A DNA stretch of 64,000 nt from positions 1 to 64,000 of the forward strand of contig JAHJNN010000007.1 of NCBI GenBank assembly GCA_018820765.1, read 5' to 3'. Each line of letters opens with the position of its first letter. The stretch's first letter is position 1. This document shows, one piece after another, positions 8,131-15,300 of the stretch. A program made the translations under genes and the position numbers. The notes under the pieces were generated by a model, which saw only the letters and a list, made by a program, of their open reading frames with translations, made no database searches and had not been told where the DNA came from. Source of the DNA: Gammaproteobacteria bacterium (GTDB lineage: Bacteria; Pseudomonadota; Gammaproteobacteria; Burkholderiales; Thiobacillaceae).

Positions 8131-8945
8131 TCGGTCGCCTCCGCAGGCAGGGGGCCGGGCAGGTCGGCCGTATCGGCGCCATGTTTCAGCAACAGACGCA
8201 TCATCTTGAAATCGCTGTAGGTATAGGCAATCCACAGCGGCGAATGGGCATACCTGTCGCCCGCTTCCAGCGGCGCACCCGCCTTGATGAGGGCGTCGGC
8301 GATGGCGTCTTGCCCCATCATGGTCGCGAGCGCCAGCGGCGTGCGGCCGTCACGATCGTAGCGCCGGAAGTCGGGGTGCGACGCGGCGAGCGCGCTCACG
8401 ACGCCCGCGTGCCCCTTGCGTATCGCAGCGTGCAGGGGCACATCGCCTTCGACATTCGCGCGGTCGGGGTTCGCCCCGGCGCGCAACAGCAGGCGGGTCG
8501 CCGGCACGTTTCCCTTGATCGCTGCCAGCGCGAGCGGCGTGTATCCACGCCAGCGGGCCTCGGTGTCCGCGCCGGCATCGAGAAGAAGCTGCACCAGTTC
8601 GATATTGTCGTGACGCACCGCGGCCATCAAGGGACTGTCGCCCCAGTAATCGCGCGCAGTGGGGCTGACGCCGCTTCCGAGCAATGCCTTGACCGTGTCC
8701 GCATCCTGTCGCGCGGCGGCCGCCAGGAGCCTGGCGGCATCACCTTGCGCCGGTTGAGGCGGAACGAAATTGCCGTCGGCCTGGATGCGCGCGAACGCCT
8801 CGGGCGCGCGCAGCGTCCGCTCGCTCGCGAGCGGCTGCGCGTCCGGCCGGATCAGCCAGCCGAGTTCGTTCGACTCCCAGGGGTGATCCGCCCACACCGG
8901 CGCGGAAATCAGCGCAGCCAGCAGGCAGATTCTAGAACTTGGCAT
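8127..8945 (-). CDS. exported ankyrin-repeat protein
   Basis: This 272-residue protein starts MPSSRICLLAALISAPVWA, a signal peptide, so I take the ATG at 8945 rather than an earlier in-frame Met. About five ankyrin repeats fill residues 85-260, with clear consensus pieces such as GDSPLMAAVRHDNIELVQLL and GYTPLALAAIKGNVPATRLL. The gene overlaps the end of the porin gene by 14 bp and the next gene by 3 bp, so it is translationally coupled on both sides. Ankyrin repeats mediate protein contacts; in this operon a periplasmic scaffold for the TonB/porin machinery is a reasonable guess, not a known function. Confidence 0.85.
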   Translation of the reverse strand: MPSSRICLLAALISAPVWADHPWESNELGWLIRPDAQPLASERTLRAPEAFARIQADGNFVPPQPAQGDAARLLAAAARQDADTVKALLGSGVSPTARDYWGDSPLMAAVRHDNIELVQLLLDAGADTEARWRGYTPLALAAIKGNVPATRLLLRAGANPDRANVEGDVPLHAAIRKGHAGVVSALAASHPDFRRYDRDGRTPLALATMMGQDAIADALIKAGAPLEAGDRYAHSPLWIAYTYSDFKMMRLLLKHGADTADLPGPLPAEATE

Positions 8946-10494
8946 TGAGATCGAGCTGGAACACGTCGATGGAAAGCGGCAATCCGCTGATTTCATCGGC
9001 CGACATCCAGCGCGCCGATAGCCAGGTGTTCTTGTAGATCCCGTAGGAACCGCCGATCATGAACCCCTTCGCGTTGGTGCCGCCGAGGTGGAAGTCAGAG
9101 TCGGTGAAGGCGTCGAGCACGGCGTCGCGTTCCAGGTAGCGGTAGCCGACGAAGGCCTGCCATTTTTCGAAATCGTTGACCTTGGGATAGCCGACGGTGA
9201 GCTTGACCTGGTAGCCGTCGGTTTCCGGCTCGATGTCCTGCCCGGTGCGCGCCAGGATCTCGGCGCGATCGAAACCGACGTTGCGCGCCCAGTCGATGCT
9301 GCCGGTCACGTGCAGCGGCTCCTGCCAGGCAAAATCGGCCACCAGGGTCAGGTTGGCGATGCGGTAGTCGGCCGCCAGCGCCCACAGGTTCGTGGTGTTG
9401 TCGCCGTCGTTGTCGATATTGATGAGGCTGTTGCCTTTTTGTGGAGAACGCACCGCAGTCGCATTGTTGAAGATGTCGTTCAACGCGGGGTTGGGAATGC
9501 CTGCGATGTTGCGGTAATCGTAAAGGCTCGCGCCTACTTTCACTCGTGTTGTCAGGCTGGGCATCCACTCGGCGCCGCCCTGGATGCCGACCAGCCACTT
9601 GTCCTTCGCGCGCACGTCGTTACCGTTTTCGTCGACTTCCTGCAGCGGGAAAGCGCCCGCCGTGACGAACGGCCGCCAGACGCGCTCCGCGTTCGGCCAG
9701 GGGCGGAAGGTGGCCGCGACGCCTTCGAAGCCGAGGTCGCCGTCCCACACCAGATCGGTGCTGAAGAAGGGGTTGGGAATGCGGCCGCCGCTGACGGTCA
9801 GCTCTTCGAGCGGGGTGAGCTTGAGAAAGGCACGGTCGAGCACCAGCGAATACTTGTTGCCGGTGGTGCCGAGCGTCTGGTTGGTCGAGACCGGGTCGGA
9901 CGTATTGCCGGTGCTGATGCGAATGCCCGCATCCACGCCCGACACGACGTTGGCGTTGAGGCCGAGCCGTAGGCGCATCCGCTCGCGGTGACGATCTTCC
10001 TGCGTATTCTCGATGTCTTGGCCGATGGTCTGGAATTGCTGCGGGGTTGCGTTGCCGCTGCCGAACAGGTCGGCCTGATAGCGCAGACGGATGTCGCCCT
10101 CCCACTTCAGGCGGTCCAGCCATTCGGGCACCGCGTTGACGTCGCCCCAGCGCTCCTGCTTCGCCTGCGCGACCACCTCCTCGCGGATCTGCTCGCGGAT
10201 TTCGTTGCGCACATGCTCGGGAATGTAGGTCACGCGCACCACGCCCTTGCCGGCTTCCGCTTCGGTGGCCTGGGCCTGGGCGGTTTTCTCGGATGCCTGC
10301 TGCTGCGCCTTTTTCAGCATCGCGTCGGCAGCCTCCTGCTTCAGCACGCCCTGATCCACCAGCAGCTGGATCAGGTTCAGCGTGGTTTCGTGCAGCAGCT
10401 CGATCTTCGCGCGCTCGTCGTCGGGCGCCGCCAGCGCGCTGCCCGAACACGCCGCCGCCACGGCCAGCGCCACCATTTTCCTTCGTATCGTCAT
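8932..10494 (-). CDS. putative porin (Porin_5-like outer-membrane beta barrel)
   Basis: This 520-residue outer-membrane protein has a signal peptide ending ACSGSALA (about 22), a periplasmic helical segment (about 28-130, with ERAKIELLHETTLNLIQLLVDQGVL) and a beta barrel with alternating aromatic strands. The last strand ends in LNAKF, with the terminal aromatic recognised by the BAM complex. The N-terminal helix followed by the barrel matches the family often annotated simply as putative porin. Its operon with ExbB, ExbD and TonB proteins suggests energised uptake, although a plain porin would not need TonB; the substrate is unknown. Confidence 0.85.
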   Translation of the reverse strand: MTIRRKMVALAVAAACSGSALAAPDDERAKIELLHETTLNLIQLLVDQGVLKQEAADAMLKKAQQQASEKTAQAQATEAEAGKGVVRVTYIPEHVRNEIREQIREEVVAQAKQERWGDVNAVPEWLDRLKWEGDIRLRYQADLFGSGNATPQQFQTIGQDIENTQEDRHRERMRLRLGLNANVVSGVDAGIRISTGNTSDPVSTNQTLGTTGNKYSLVLDRAFLKLTPLEELTVSGGRIPNPFFSTDLVWDGDLGFEGVAATFRPWPNAERVWRPFVTAGAFPLQEVDENGNDVRAKDKWLVGIQGGAEWMPSLTTRVKVGASLYDYRNIAGIPNPALNDIFNNATAVRSPQKGNSLINIDNDGDNTTNLWALAADYRIANLTLVADFAWQEPLHVTGSIDWARNVGFDRAEILARTGQDIEPETDGYQVKLTVGYPKVNDFEKWQAFVGYRYLERDAVLDAFTDSDFHLGGTNAKGFMIGGSYGIYKNTWLSARWMSADEISGLPLSIDVFQLDLNAKF

Positions 10495-10513
10495 AACGTT
10501 CTCGTGCTCATTT

Positions 10514-11161
10514 TCAGGCGCGTGAAGTCACGCGTATTTTCATCGGTTGCGGCATGTCCGCCGGCGGGCTGTCGCGCAAGGCACGCATGCCCTTCAACGC
10601 CTCTTTCAGCACTTCGTCCGCCTTCGCATCTCCGGTGCTGTCCACCAGGGCGGCGCGCGCCACCTGGCCGTCGCTGCCGATCCATACCTTCACGATCACC
10701 TTGTAGTTCTTGTTCTTCAGCGCCTTCTCACGCGAAAGCGCGGCCTGGAACGCCGAGTTCACTGCGTCGTTCACCAGCGCGTCGTACCAGGCCCAGGGGC
10801 TGCCGCCACCGCTACCCGGCAGCGTCGGCACACCGCGCGCGATGTCGGTCGCCATACCACCCGCCGGGCCTTCGGCGATGCCATCCGGTGGCGGCGCGTC
10901 GGCCTGCTGCGGCTCATCCGGCGTCGGCTGCGGTTCGTCCAGCTTCACCTCTTCCTTGATTTCCGGCTCGGGCGGCTTCTGCTCGGGCGGCGGTGGAGGC
11001 GGCGGCGGACGCATCAGGGTGATCTGGTGAACTTTCATTCTTTGCAGCGGGCCTTTCGGCGTCAGCATGTCTTTCAGCCACAGCGCGATGAGCACGGCGG
11101 CGACCAGCCCCGCCACCACCCCACCCCAGCGCACCCAGGCCGGCTTGCGGTCGTCCTCCAT
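10514..11161 (-). CDS. TonB family energy transducer
   Basis: This 215-residue protein has one N-terminal transmembrane helix (about 13-30), a proline/glutamate-rich spacer (about 50-90, with eight consecutive prolines) that spans the periplasm, and a C-terminal TonB domain (about 125-212). It carries energy from the ExbB-ExbD motor to outer-membrane partners. It starts 2 bp after the exbD stop. The presence of a dedicated TonB with its own motor argues that the operon serves one specific transport or export task. Confidence 0.87.
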   Translation of the reverse strand: MEDDRKPAWVRWGGVVAGLVAAVLIALWLKDMLTPKGPLQRMKVHQITLMRPPPPPPPPEQKPPEPEIKEEVKLDEPQPTPDEPQQADAPPPDGIAEGPAGGMATDIARGVPTLPGSGGGSPWAWYDALVNDAVNSAFQAALSREKALKNKNYKVIVKVWIGSDGQVARAALVDSTGDAKADEVLKEALKGMRALRDSPPADMPQPMKIRVTSRA

Positions 11162-11163
11162 GC

Positions 11164-11571
11164 CTATTTCGCGAGCTTCTGGGTCACCAGACCCATCTGC
11201 GTGATGCCCACCTGCCCCAGCAGGTCGAGCACTTCCATCACCTTGCCGTACTGCACCACCGTGTCGCCCTTGACCACGACCGGCAGGTCGGGCGTGCCCG
11301 CCTTGGCCGCCGCGAGCTGGGTGCGCAGTTCGTCCAGGGTCACCGGATAGGTATCGAGATAGACCTGCCCGGTATCGCTGATCGTGATCGCCTTGGTCTT
11401 GGGTTTGGCCAGGCTCGGTGTGTCGCTCGCCTTGGGCAGATTGACCTTGATGCCCTGCACCGAAGCGGTGGTCATGATGATGAAGATGACAAGCAGCACG
11501 TACGCCAGATCGAGCATCGGCGTGATGTTGATTTCATCGTAGGGTTCGTTGTCGTCGTGCGCGCTGGCCAT
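11164..11571 (-). CDS. exbD: ExbD/TolR biopolymer transport protein
   Basis: This 135-residue protein has the typical ExbD layout: a short cytoplasmic N-terminus (MASAHDDNEPYDEINITPML), one membrane helix (about 20-40) whose aspartate in TPMLDLAYVLLVIF is the proton-carrying residue of the family, and a periplasmic domain. It couples the proton-motive force to TonB. It is separated from the ExbB-type gene by a 165-bp MITE-like element (11575-11739). Confidence 0.92.
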   Translation of the reverse strand: MASAHDDNEPYDEINITPMLDLAYVLLVIFIIMTTASVQGIKVNLPKASDTPSLAKPKTKAITISDTGQVYLDTYPVTLDELRTQLAAAKAGTPDLPVVVKGDTVVQYGKVMEVLDLLGQVGITQMGLVTQKLAK

Positions 11572-11574
11572 GGC

Positions 11575-11739
11575 TAGTGTCGTGAATCAGAAATAGGGAA
11601 ACGTAGTGAAACGGATGGATTTTTTCGCAGGGCAAGGCGCGAGGAGGCGACATAGCCGGCTCTATGGCAACGACGAGTAACGCCGCCATGCGAAAAAAGA
11701 CGCCGTTTCATGTTGCGATATTTCTGACTCACGACACTA
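11575..11739. mobile_element. 165-bp MITE-like inverted-repeat element
   Basis: Terminal inverted repeats of 21 bp with one mismatch lie at 11575-11595 and 11719-11739 (outer ten bases TAGTGTCGTG). Complementarity continues inward in imperfect form (GTGAAACGG..TTTTTTCGCA against TGCGAAAAAA..CCGTTTCA), so the whole element can fold as one long hairpin. The ends are TA, as expected for a TA-duplicating (IS630/Tc1-type) non-autonomous element. It encodes nothing and splits the exbB and exbD genes. Confidence 0.75.
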
Positions 11740-11744
11740 ATGCC

Positions 11745-13412
11745 TCAGCGCGAATAGTTCTCGGCGAGCTTGGTGACCAGCTCGTCGATGAACACCCGCA
11801 TGTCCGACGTGATGGTCTTGATGCGCGAGTTCAGATAGTTGTAGCCGAACAGGGCCGGGATCGCGACGGCCATGCCCGCAGCCGTGGCCATCAGCGCCGC
11901 CGCGATGCCGGGGGCGATGGCGTTGACGTTGACATCGCCGGTGGCGGCGATGACCGCGAAGGTGATCATCACCCCCAGCACCGTGCCCAGGAGGCCGATG
12001 AACGGCCCGCCGGAAATCGCGATGGTGAGCAGCACCATCAGGCGGGTGAGCAGGCCCGATTCGCGCACCAGGCCGGTGTCGAGACTGGCGCGGATCGAGT
12101 CCAGCGCCTGCGGCGTGAGGTTCTTGTCCTTGTCCGTCAGGTGGCTGGCGTCGGTGTCCTTGAAGCGGTGCGACAGTTCCAGCGCGGCAATGTGATAGAG
12201 CCGGTAGAGCGGGGAATGCCGGAACGCGTCCGCTATCTGGGTCGACCTGTCGAGCGCACCGAGGTCGGACGACAATTCGCGGAACTGGTCGAGGAAGGCC
12301 CGGTTGGCCTTGTCCACCTTGTTCACGTACGCCGCCTTCGCGATCATCACCCACACCGCGACCACCAGCATCACGGCAAGCACGCCGATGGCGATCCAGC
12401 CGTCGAGCGTGAGCGCCTGGAACAGCGTGCCCCAGATGCCCCCGCCGCCGCTCTCGCCGACTTCGTCCTCGCCCAGCGCGACCAGCGAGCCCTCGGGGCC
12501 CTGCGCCGCCGCGACGGCGACCCAGGCGGCGGAGCGCGCCGCGCCGGCGAGCTGAATTTCGTCGGCTTCGCCGCTGTAGCCGTTCCCGACCGTCAACGGG
12601 CCCGAAGGGACGACCGCGCCGACCGCCTCGCCCGCCGGCTTGCCGTCGATATAGAGCTTGAGCACATCCGTCTCGACGACCACGGCCACGTGCTGCCATT
12701 TGCCGTCCGCCAGAGGGACGGCGGCCGTCACGCTCGCCTCGCCGGCCTGCACGTTCAGAATGCCGCCCGCCAACGCGGCGGAGAAACCGCCGGCCTGCAT
12801 CAGGCCGCCGTCGAGCACGGCGGGCTTCAGCCACATCGACGCGCTCCAGCCGCCGTTGGCCGACACCGCCGGCAGCGTCAGGCTTTGCGTCGTATCGAAC
12901 CTGGTGCCGCCGTTGGCAAACGAGGCGGCGATGCGCGTGCCGGTGAACGTCGTGGCGTTCAGCCCGTTCGGGCCGCTGTCGACCGGATTGCCGGCCAGCT
13001 CGTTGAAATGGAACACCGTGCTCGCCGCATCGTAGGTGGCTTTGGTATCCGATGCCGCAGGCGCCTCGATATTGCCGAAATACAGCCAGGCCTCGGTCTG
13101 CGCGGCGAGCGTCGGCAGCTTCACCCACACCAGTGCCAGCTGGTTGAGGCCGTCCCACTTCTCGATGTGGAACTTGAGTTCGGTGGCGTCGTCTCCCGCC
13201 ACCACACGCAGGTCGCTGCCGTCTTCATTGGCCGACAGGAAATCGAAATTGCCGGTGTGCAGGCGGATCAGCACCGGCGCATCGGCGACCTCGCCCGCCG
13301 GGTTGGTCAGCGTGATTTTCTTGCGCGCCGACCAGTCCTCGTTCCACCAGGCATGGCTGGTCGCGGAAAACAGGGAAAGCAACAGGGCAATCGCAACAGC
13401 AAGGACGCGCAT
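11745..13412 (-). CDS. DUF2341-LamG-MotA/TolQ/ExbB fusion protein
   Basis: This 555-residue protein has a signal peptide (MRVLAVAIALLLSLFSATSHA). It is followed by a DUF2341 domain (about 22-110, beginning WWNEDWSARKKITL), a concanavalin-like LamG domain (about 130-285), a transmembrane helix near 315-340, and a MotA/TolQ/ExbB proton-channel domain (about 340-545) with the GTVLGVMITF pore-helix segment. The architecture puts a large sugar- or protein-binding-type domain on the periplasmic face of an ExbB subunit. It is the first gene of the operon that continues with exbD, tonB, the porin, and the ankyrin and coiled-coil genes. A conserved palindrome lies about 70 bp upstream (13483-13498). 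Confidence 0.88.
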   Translation of the reverse strand: MRVLAVAIALLLSLFSATSHAWWNEDWSARKKITLTNPAGEVADAPVLIRLHTGNFDFLSANEDGSDLRVVAGDDATELKFHIEKWDGLNQLALVWVKLPTLAAQTEAWLYFGNIEAPAASDTKATYDAASTVFHFNELAGNPVDSGPNGLNATTFTGTRIAASFANGGTRFDTTQSLTLPAVSANGGWSASMWLKPAVLDGGLMQAGGFSAALAGGILNVQAGEASVTAAVPLADGKWQHVAVVVETDVLKLYIDGKPAGEAVGAVVPSGPLTVGNGYSGEADEIQLAGAARSAAWVAVAAAQGPEGSLVALGEDEVGESGGGGIWGTLFQALTLDGWIAIGVLAVMLVVAVWVMIAKAAYVNKVDKANRAFLDQFRELSSDLGALDRSTQIADAFRHSPLYRLYHIAALELSHRFKDTDASHLTDKDKNLTPQALDSIRASLDTGLVRESGLLTRLMVLLTIAISGGPFIGLLGTVLGVMITFAVIAATGDVNVNAIAPGIAAALMATAAGMAVAIPALFGYNYLNSRIKTITSDMRVFIDELVTKLAENYSR

Positions 13413-13443
13413 GGGGTTTCAACCGAAAGGAACCAAGCGCCGG

Positions 13444-13498
13444 ATTATCCGGACCGGCGATGACAGCGCGTAAAAGGCGGGATGAGCCGTTCGGGCCA
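13444..13498 (-). promoter_or_regulatory. operator palindrome and -10 of the DUF2341-ExbB operon
   Basis: TGAGCC-GTTC-GGGCCA (13483-13498) is a member of the window's TGAGCC-N4-GGCTCA family. On the minus strand a GATAAT hexamer (13444-13449) lies 44 bp from the palindrome centre, about 32 bp before the ATG. Confidence 0.55.
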
Positions 13499-13575
13499 TG
13501 CGCCGTCGGCATCGCCCTGCCGAGGCCCTGTTCCGCACACACCGCGGCGGGAAGATATTTCCGCCCTGCGCAAAC

Positions 13576-13598
13576 AAAAACCCCGCCGGTCGGCGGGG
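13576..13598 (-). terminator. intrinsic terminator of the 13694 PEP-CTERM gene
   Basis: CCCCGCCG-GT-CGGCGGGG (13581-13598) is preceded on the plus strand by five A residues, giving a hairpin plus U tract for leftward transcription about 95 bp after the stop of the PEP-CTERM gene. Confidence 0.75.
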
Positions 13599-13620
13599 TT
13601 CGAGGCCTACGCTGGATATC

Positions 13621-13643
13621 CCCTCTCCCCTTGGGGGAGGGGG
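13621..13643. repeat. GC-rich intergenic palindrome
   Basis: CCCTCTCCCC and GGGGGAGGGGG form a self-complementary block. Very similar runs occur in intergenic regions of many proteobacteria. It lies beside the terminator; no coding role. Confidence 0.5.
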
Positions 13644-13693
13644 TGTCAACAGGCTGAGGATCCCGCCATCTAGCGGGGTGCCCGGGCCGCGGC

Positions 13694-15172
13694 TTACGCG
13701 CGCTGCGCGTTGCGCCGACGCGCCATGAAACCGACCAGCCCCAGACCGGCCAGCAGCATGGCATAGGTTTCCGGCTCGGGGACCGGCGCCATGTTGACGC
13801 TGTAGAGCGTGGTGGTGTTGGAGACTTCGTTGGCGATAGCCAGGTAGTGCTTGCCGTCCATCACAAAGGCTTTCATGCCCTCGGGCGCGCGGTCGCCGTC
13901 GGTCACGATCATGTCGACGAAGCTGGCATTGGCCGGGTCGGTGATGTCGTACACCGCCACCGCGCCTTTCGTCGTGCGCTCCAGGCCGATGAAGGCGAAC
14001 GTGCGGCCGTCGATTTCCACCAGCTCCACCCCTTCCGGCTCGACGCCCTTGTCGTCGCTGCGGCCGTCGTCGTAGATGCCGCGTGCGATCGCCTCGGCAT
14101 CCAACTGGTTGCCGCTGTCGAACACCAGGTTGCCGTCGGTGTCGCGGATCGAGAACGAGCGGCCGCCGAAGGTGTAGAGCTCCGTTCCGGACGTCGAATC
14201 GAGCGTGGAAATATTCAGCTGCGCCAGGTCGGCGGGAGAGCCTGCGAGACCTGAATCCTTGACCCGCGCCTTGTCGCCGTCGTCCTCGCGCGTGTCGCCT
14301 TCGTTGGCCATCACCAGATAGGTCTGGCCGCCCGCTTCATAGGCGGCCACGGCGTCGGGCTGGTAGAAACCCTTGACGTCCGCTGCACGCAGTTCGATCG
14401 TGCCGTCCTTGTGGCTGGGGTCGATTGCGTTGCCCGGCAGCGAGAAATCCTTGGTGCCGAGGCCCACCACGCTGGTGAAGGTGTTCGTCCCGAGATCGAG
14501 CACCCCCATCGCGTTGGCTTCCTGCAGCGTGACGAAAGCGTGCGTGCCGGCGGCATTCAGCGTGATGTATTCGGGTTCGAAATCCATGCCGGGGGAACGC
14601 ACGCCGCTGCCCGTGATGGGCACGCCGGCAAAACCCGCCGTCGCCGCGACCGAACGGCTGCCCATGTCGATGATGCTGACACTGCCGGCGGGATCGAAGC
14701 CGCCATAGACCGTGGGCGTCGCCTCGTTCGCCACCAGCAGCTTGCTGCCGTCCGCCGTGAAGGCCAGCATGTCTGGCAGCGCGCCGACGCTGATCTGGTT
14801 GGTGCCGCTGGCCAGTGCACGGCTGGCGGTGTCGAACAGCACGACCTGCCCATTCGCGGTACGGTCGGCCGACGACTCGAACGCCATCGCCGCCATCCCG
14901 TTGTGGATCGCCACGCTGTTGATGAAGCCGAAACCGGTGGTATCGATATGCTGAACCAGGCTTCCGGTGCCGGCATTCAGCACGTCCACCCCGACCACGC
15001 CGGCCACCCACAGGGTGTTGGTGAGCGCGTCGAACGCCGGGACTTCGGACGTGACGCCGGCGGTATGGGACGCGGTCCATTCGAACTGGAATCCGCCGAT
15101 GGGCGATGCCGCCTGGACCGCGCCGGAGGCCATCAGGCCGAGCAGCAGGGCGGGAATGGGTTTGATGCGCAT
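13694..15172 (-). CDS. choice-of-anchor I family PEP-CTERM protein
   Basis: This 492-residue exported beta-propeller-like protein has a signal peptide (MRIKPIPALLLGLMASGAVQA), repeated strands with SVAIHNGMAAMAFES, and the phytase/esterase-like GVEPEGVELVEIDGRTFAF. It ends in a PEP-CTERM sorting signal (VPEPETYAMLLAGLGLVGF, then ARRR) that an exosortase cleaves during export. The ATG at 15172 follows GGAGAC and is preferred over an earlier in-frame Met. The family is named for its variable anchors; activity is not established, though related proteins are phosphatase-like. An operator palindrome lies at 15285-15300. Confidence 0.88.
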   Translation of the reverse strand: MRIKPIPALLLGLMASGAVQAASPIGGFQFEWTASHTAGVTSEVPAFDALTNTLWVAGVVGVDVLNAGTGSLVQHIDTTGFGFINSVAIHNGMAAMAFESSADRTANGQVVLFDTASRALASGTNQISVGALPDMLAFTADGSKLLVANEATPTVYGGFDPAGSVSIIDMGSRSVAATAGFAGVPITGSGVRSPGMDFEPEYITLNAAGTHAFVTLQEANAMGVLDLGTNTFTSVVGLGTKDFSLPGNAIDPSHKDGTIELRAADVKGFYQPDAVAAYEAGGQTYLVMANEGDTREDDGDKARVKDSGLAGSPADLAQLNISTLDSTSGTELYTFGGRSFSIRDTDGNLVFDSGNQLDAEAIARGIYDDGRSDDKGVEPEGVELVEIDGRTFAFIGLERTTKGAVAVYDITDPANASFVDMIVTDGDRAPEGMKAFVMDGKHYLAIANEVSNTTTLYSVNMAPVPEPETYAMLLAGLGLVGFMARRRNAQRA

Positions 15173-15233
15173 GATGTCTCCGCTGGGAATGATTAGGGCA
15201 TAAGCCGCGCCCGCATCGCGGACACGCACCGCA

Positions 15234-15300
15234 AGCCTAGCGGGGCATCATTGAAGTAAATGCGTCACCGGAGCCGTCCAGATACGGGCCGAACGGCTCA
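15234..15300 (-). promoter_or_regulatory. operator palindrome and -10 of the 13694-15172 gene
   Basis: On the minus strand TGAGCC-GTTC-GGCCCG (15285-15300) is followed by TAGGCT (15234-15239) centred 56 bp downstream. The first three bases of the palindrome are also the TGA stop codon of the upstream exoprotein gene. Confidence 0.55.

Noticed and set aside
11664-13463. A 599-codon plus-strand frame opposite the DUF2341-ExbB gene
   Set aside because: Arg/His-rich antisense shadow of a well-supported gene, typical of GC-rich DNA.
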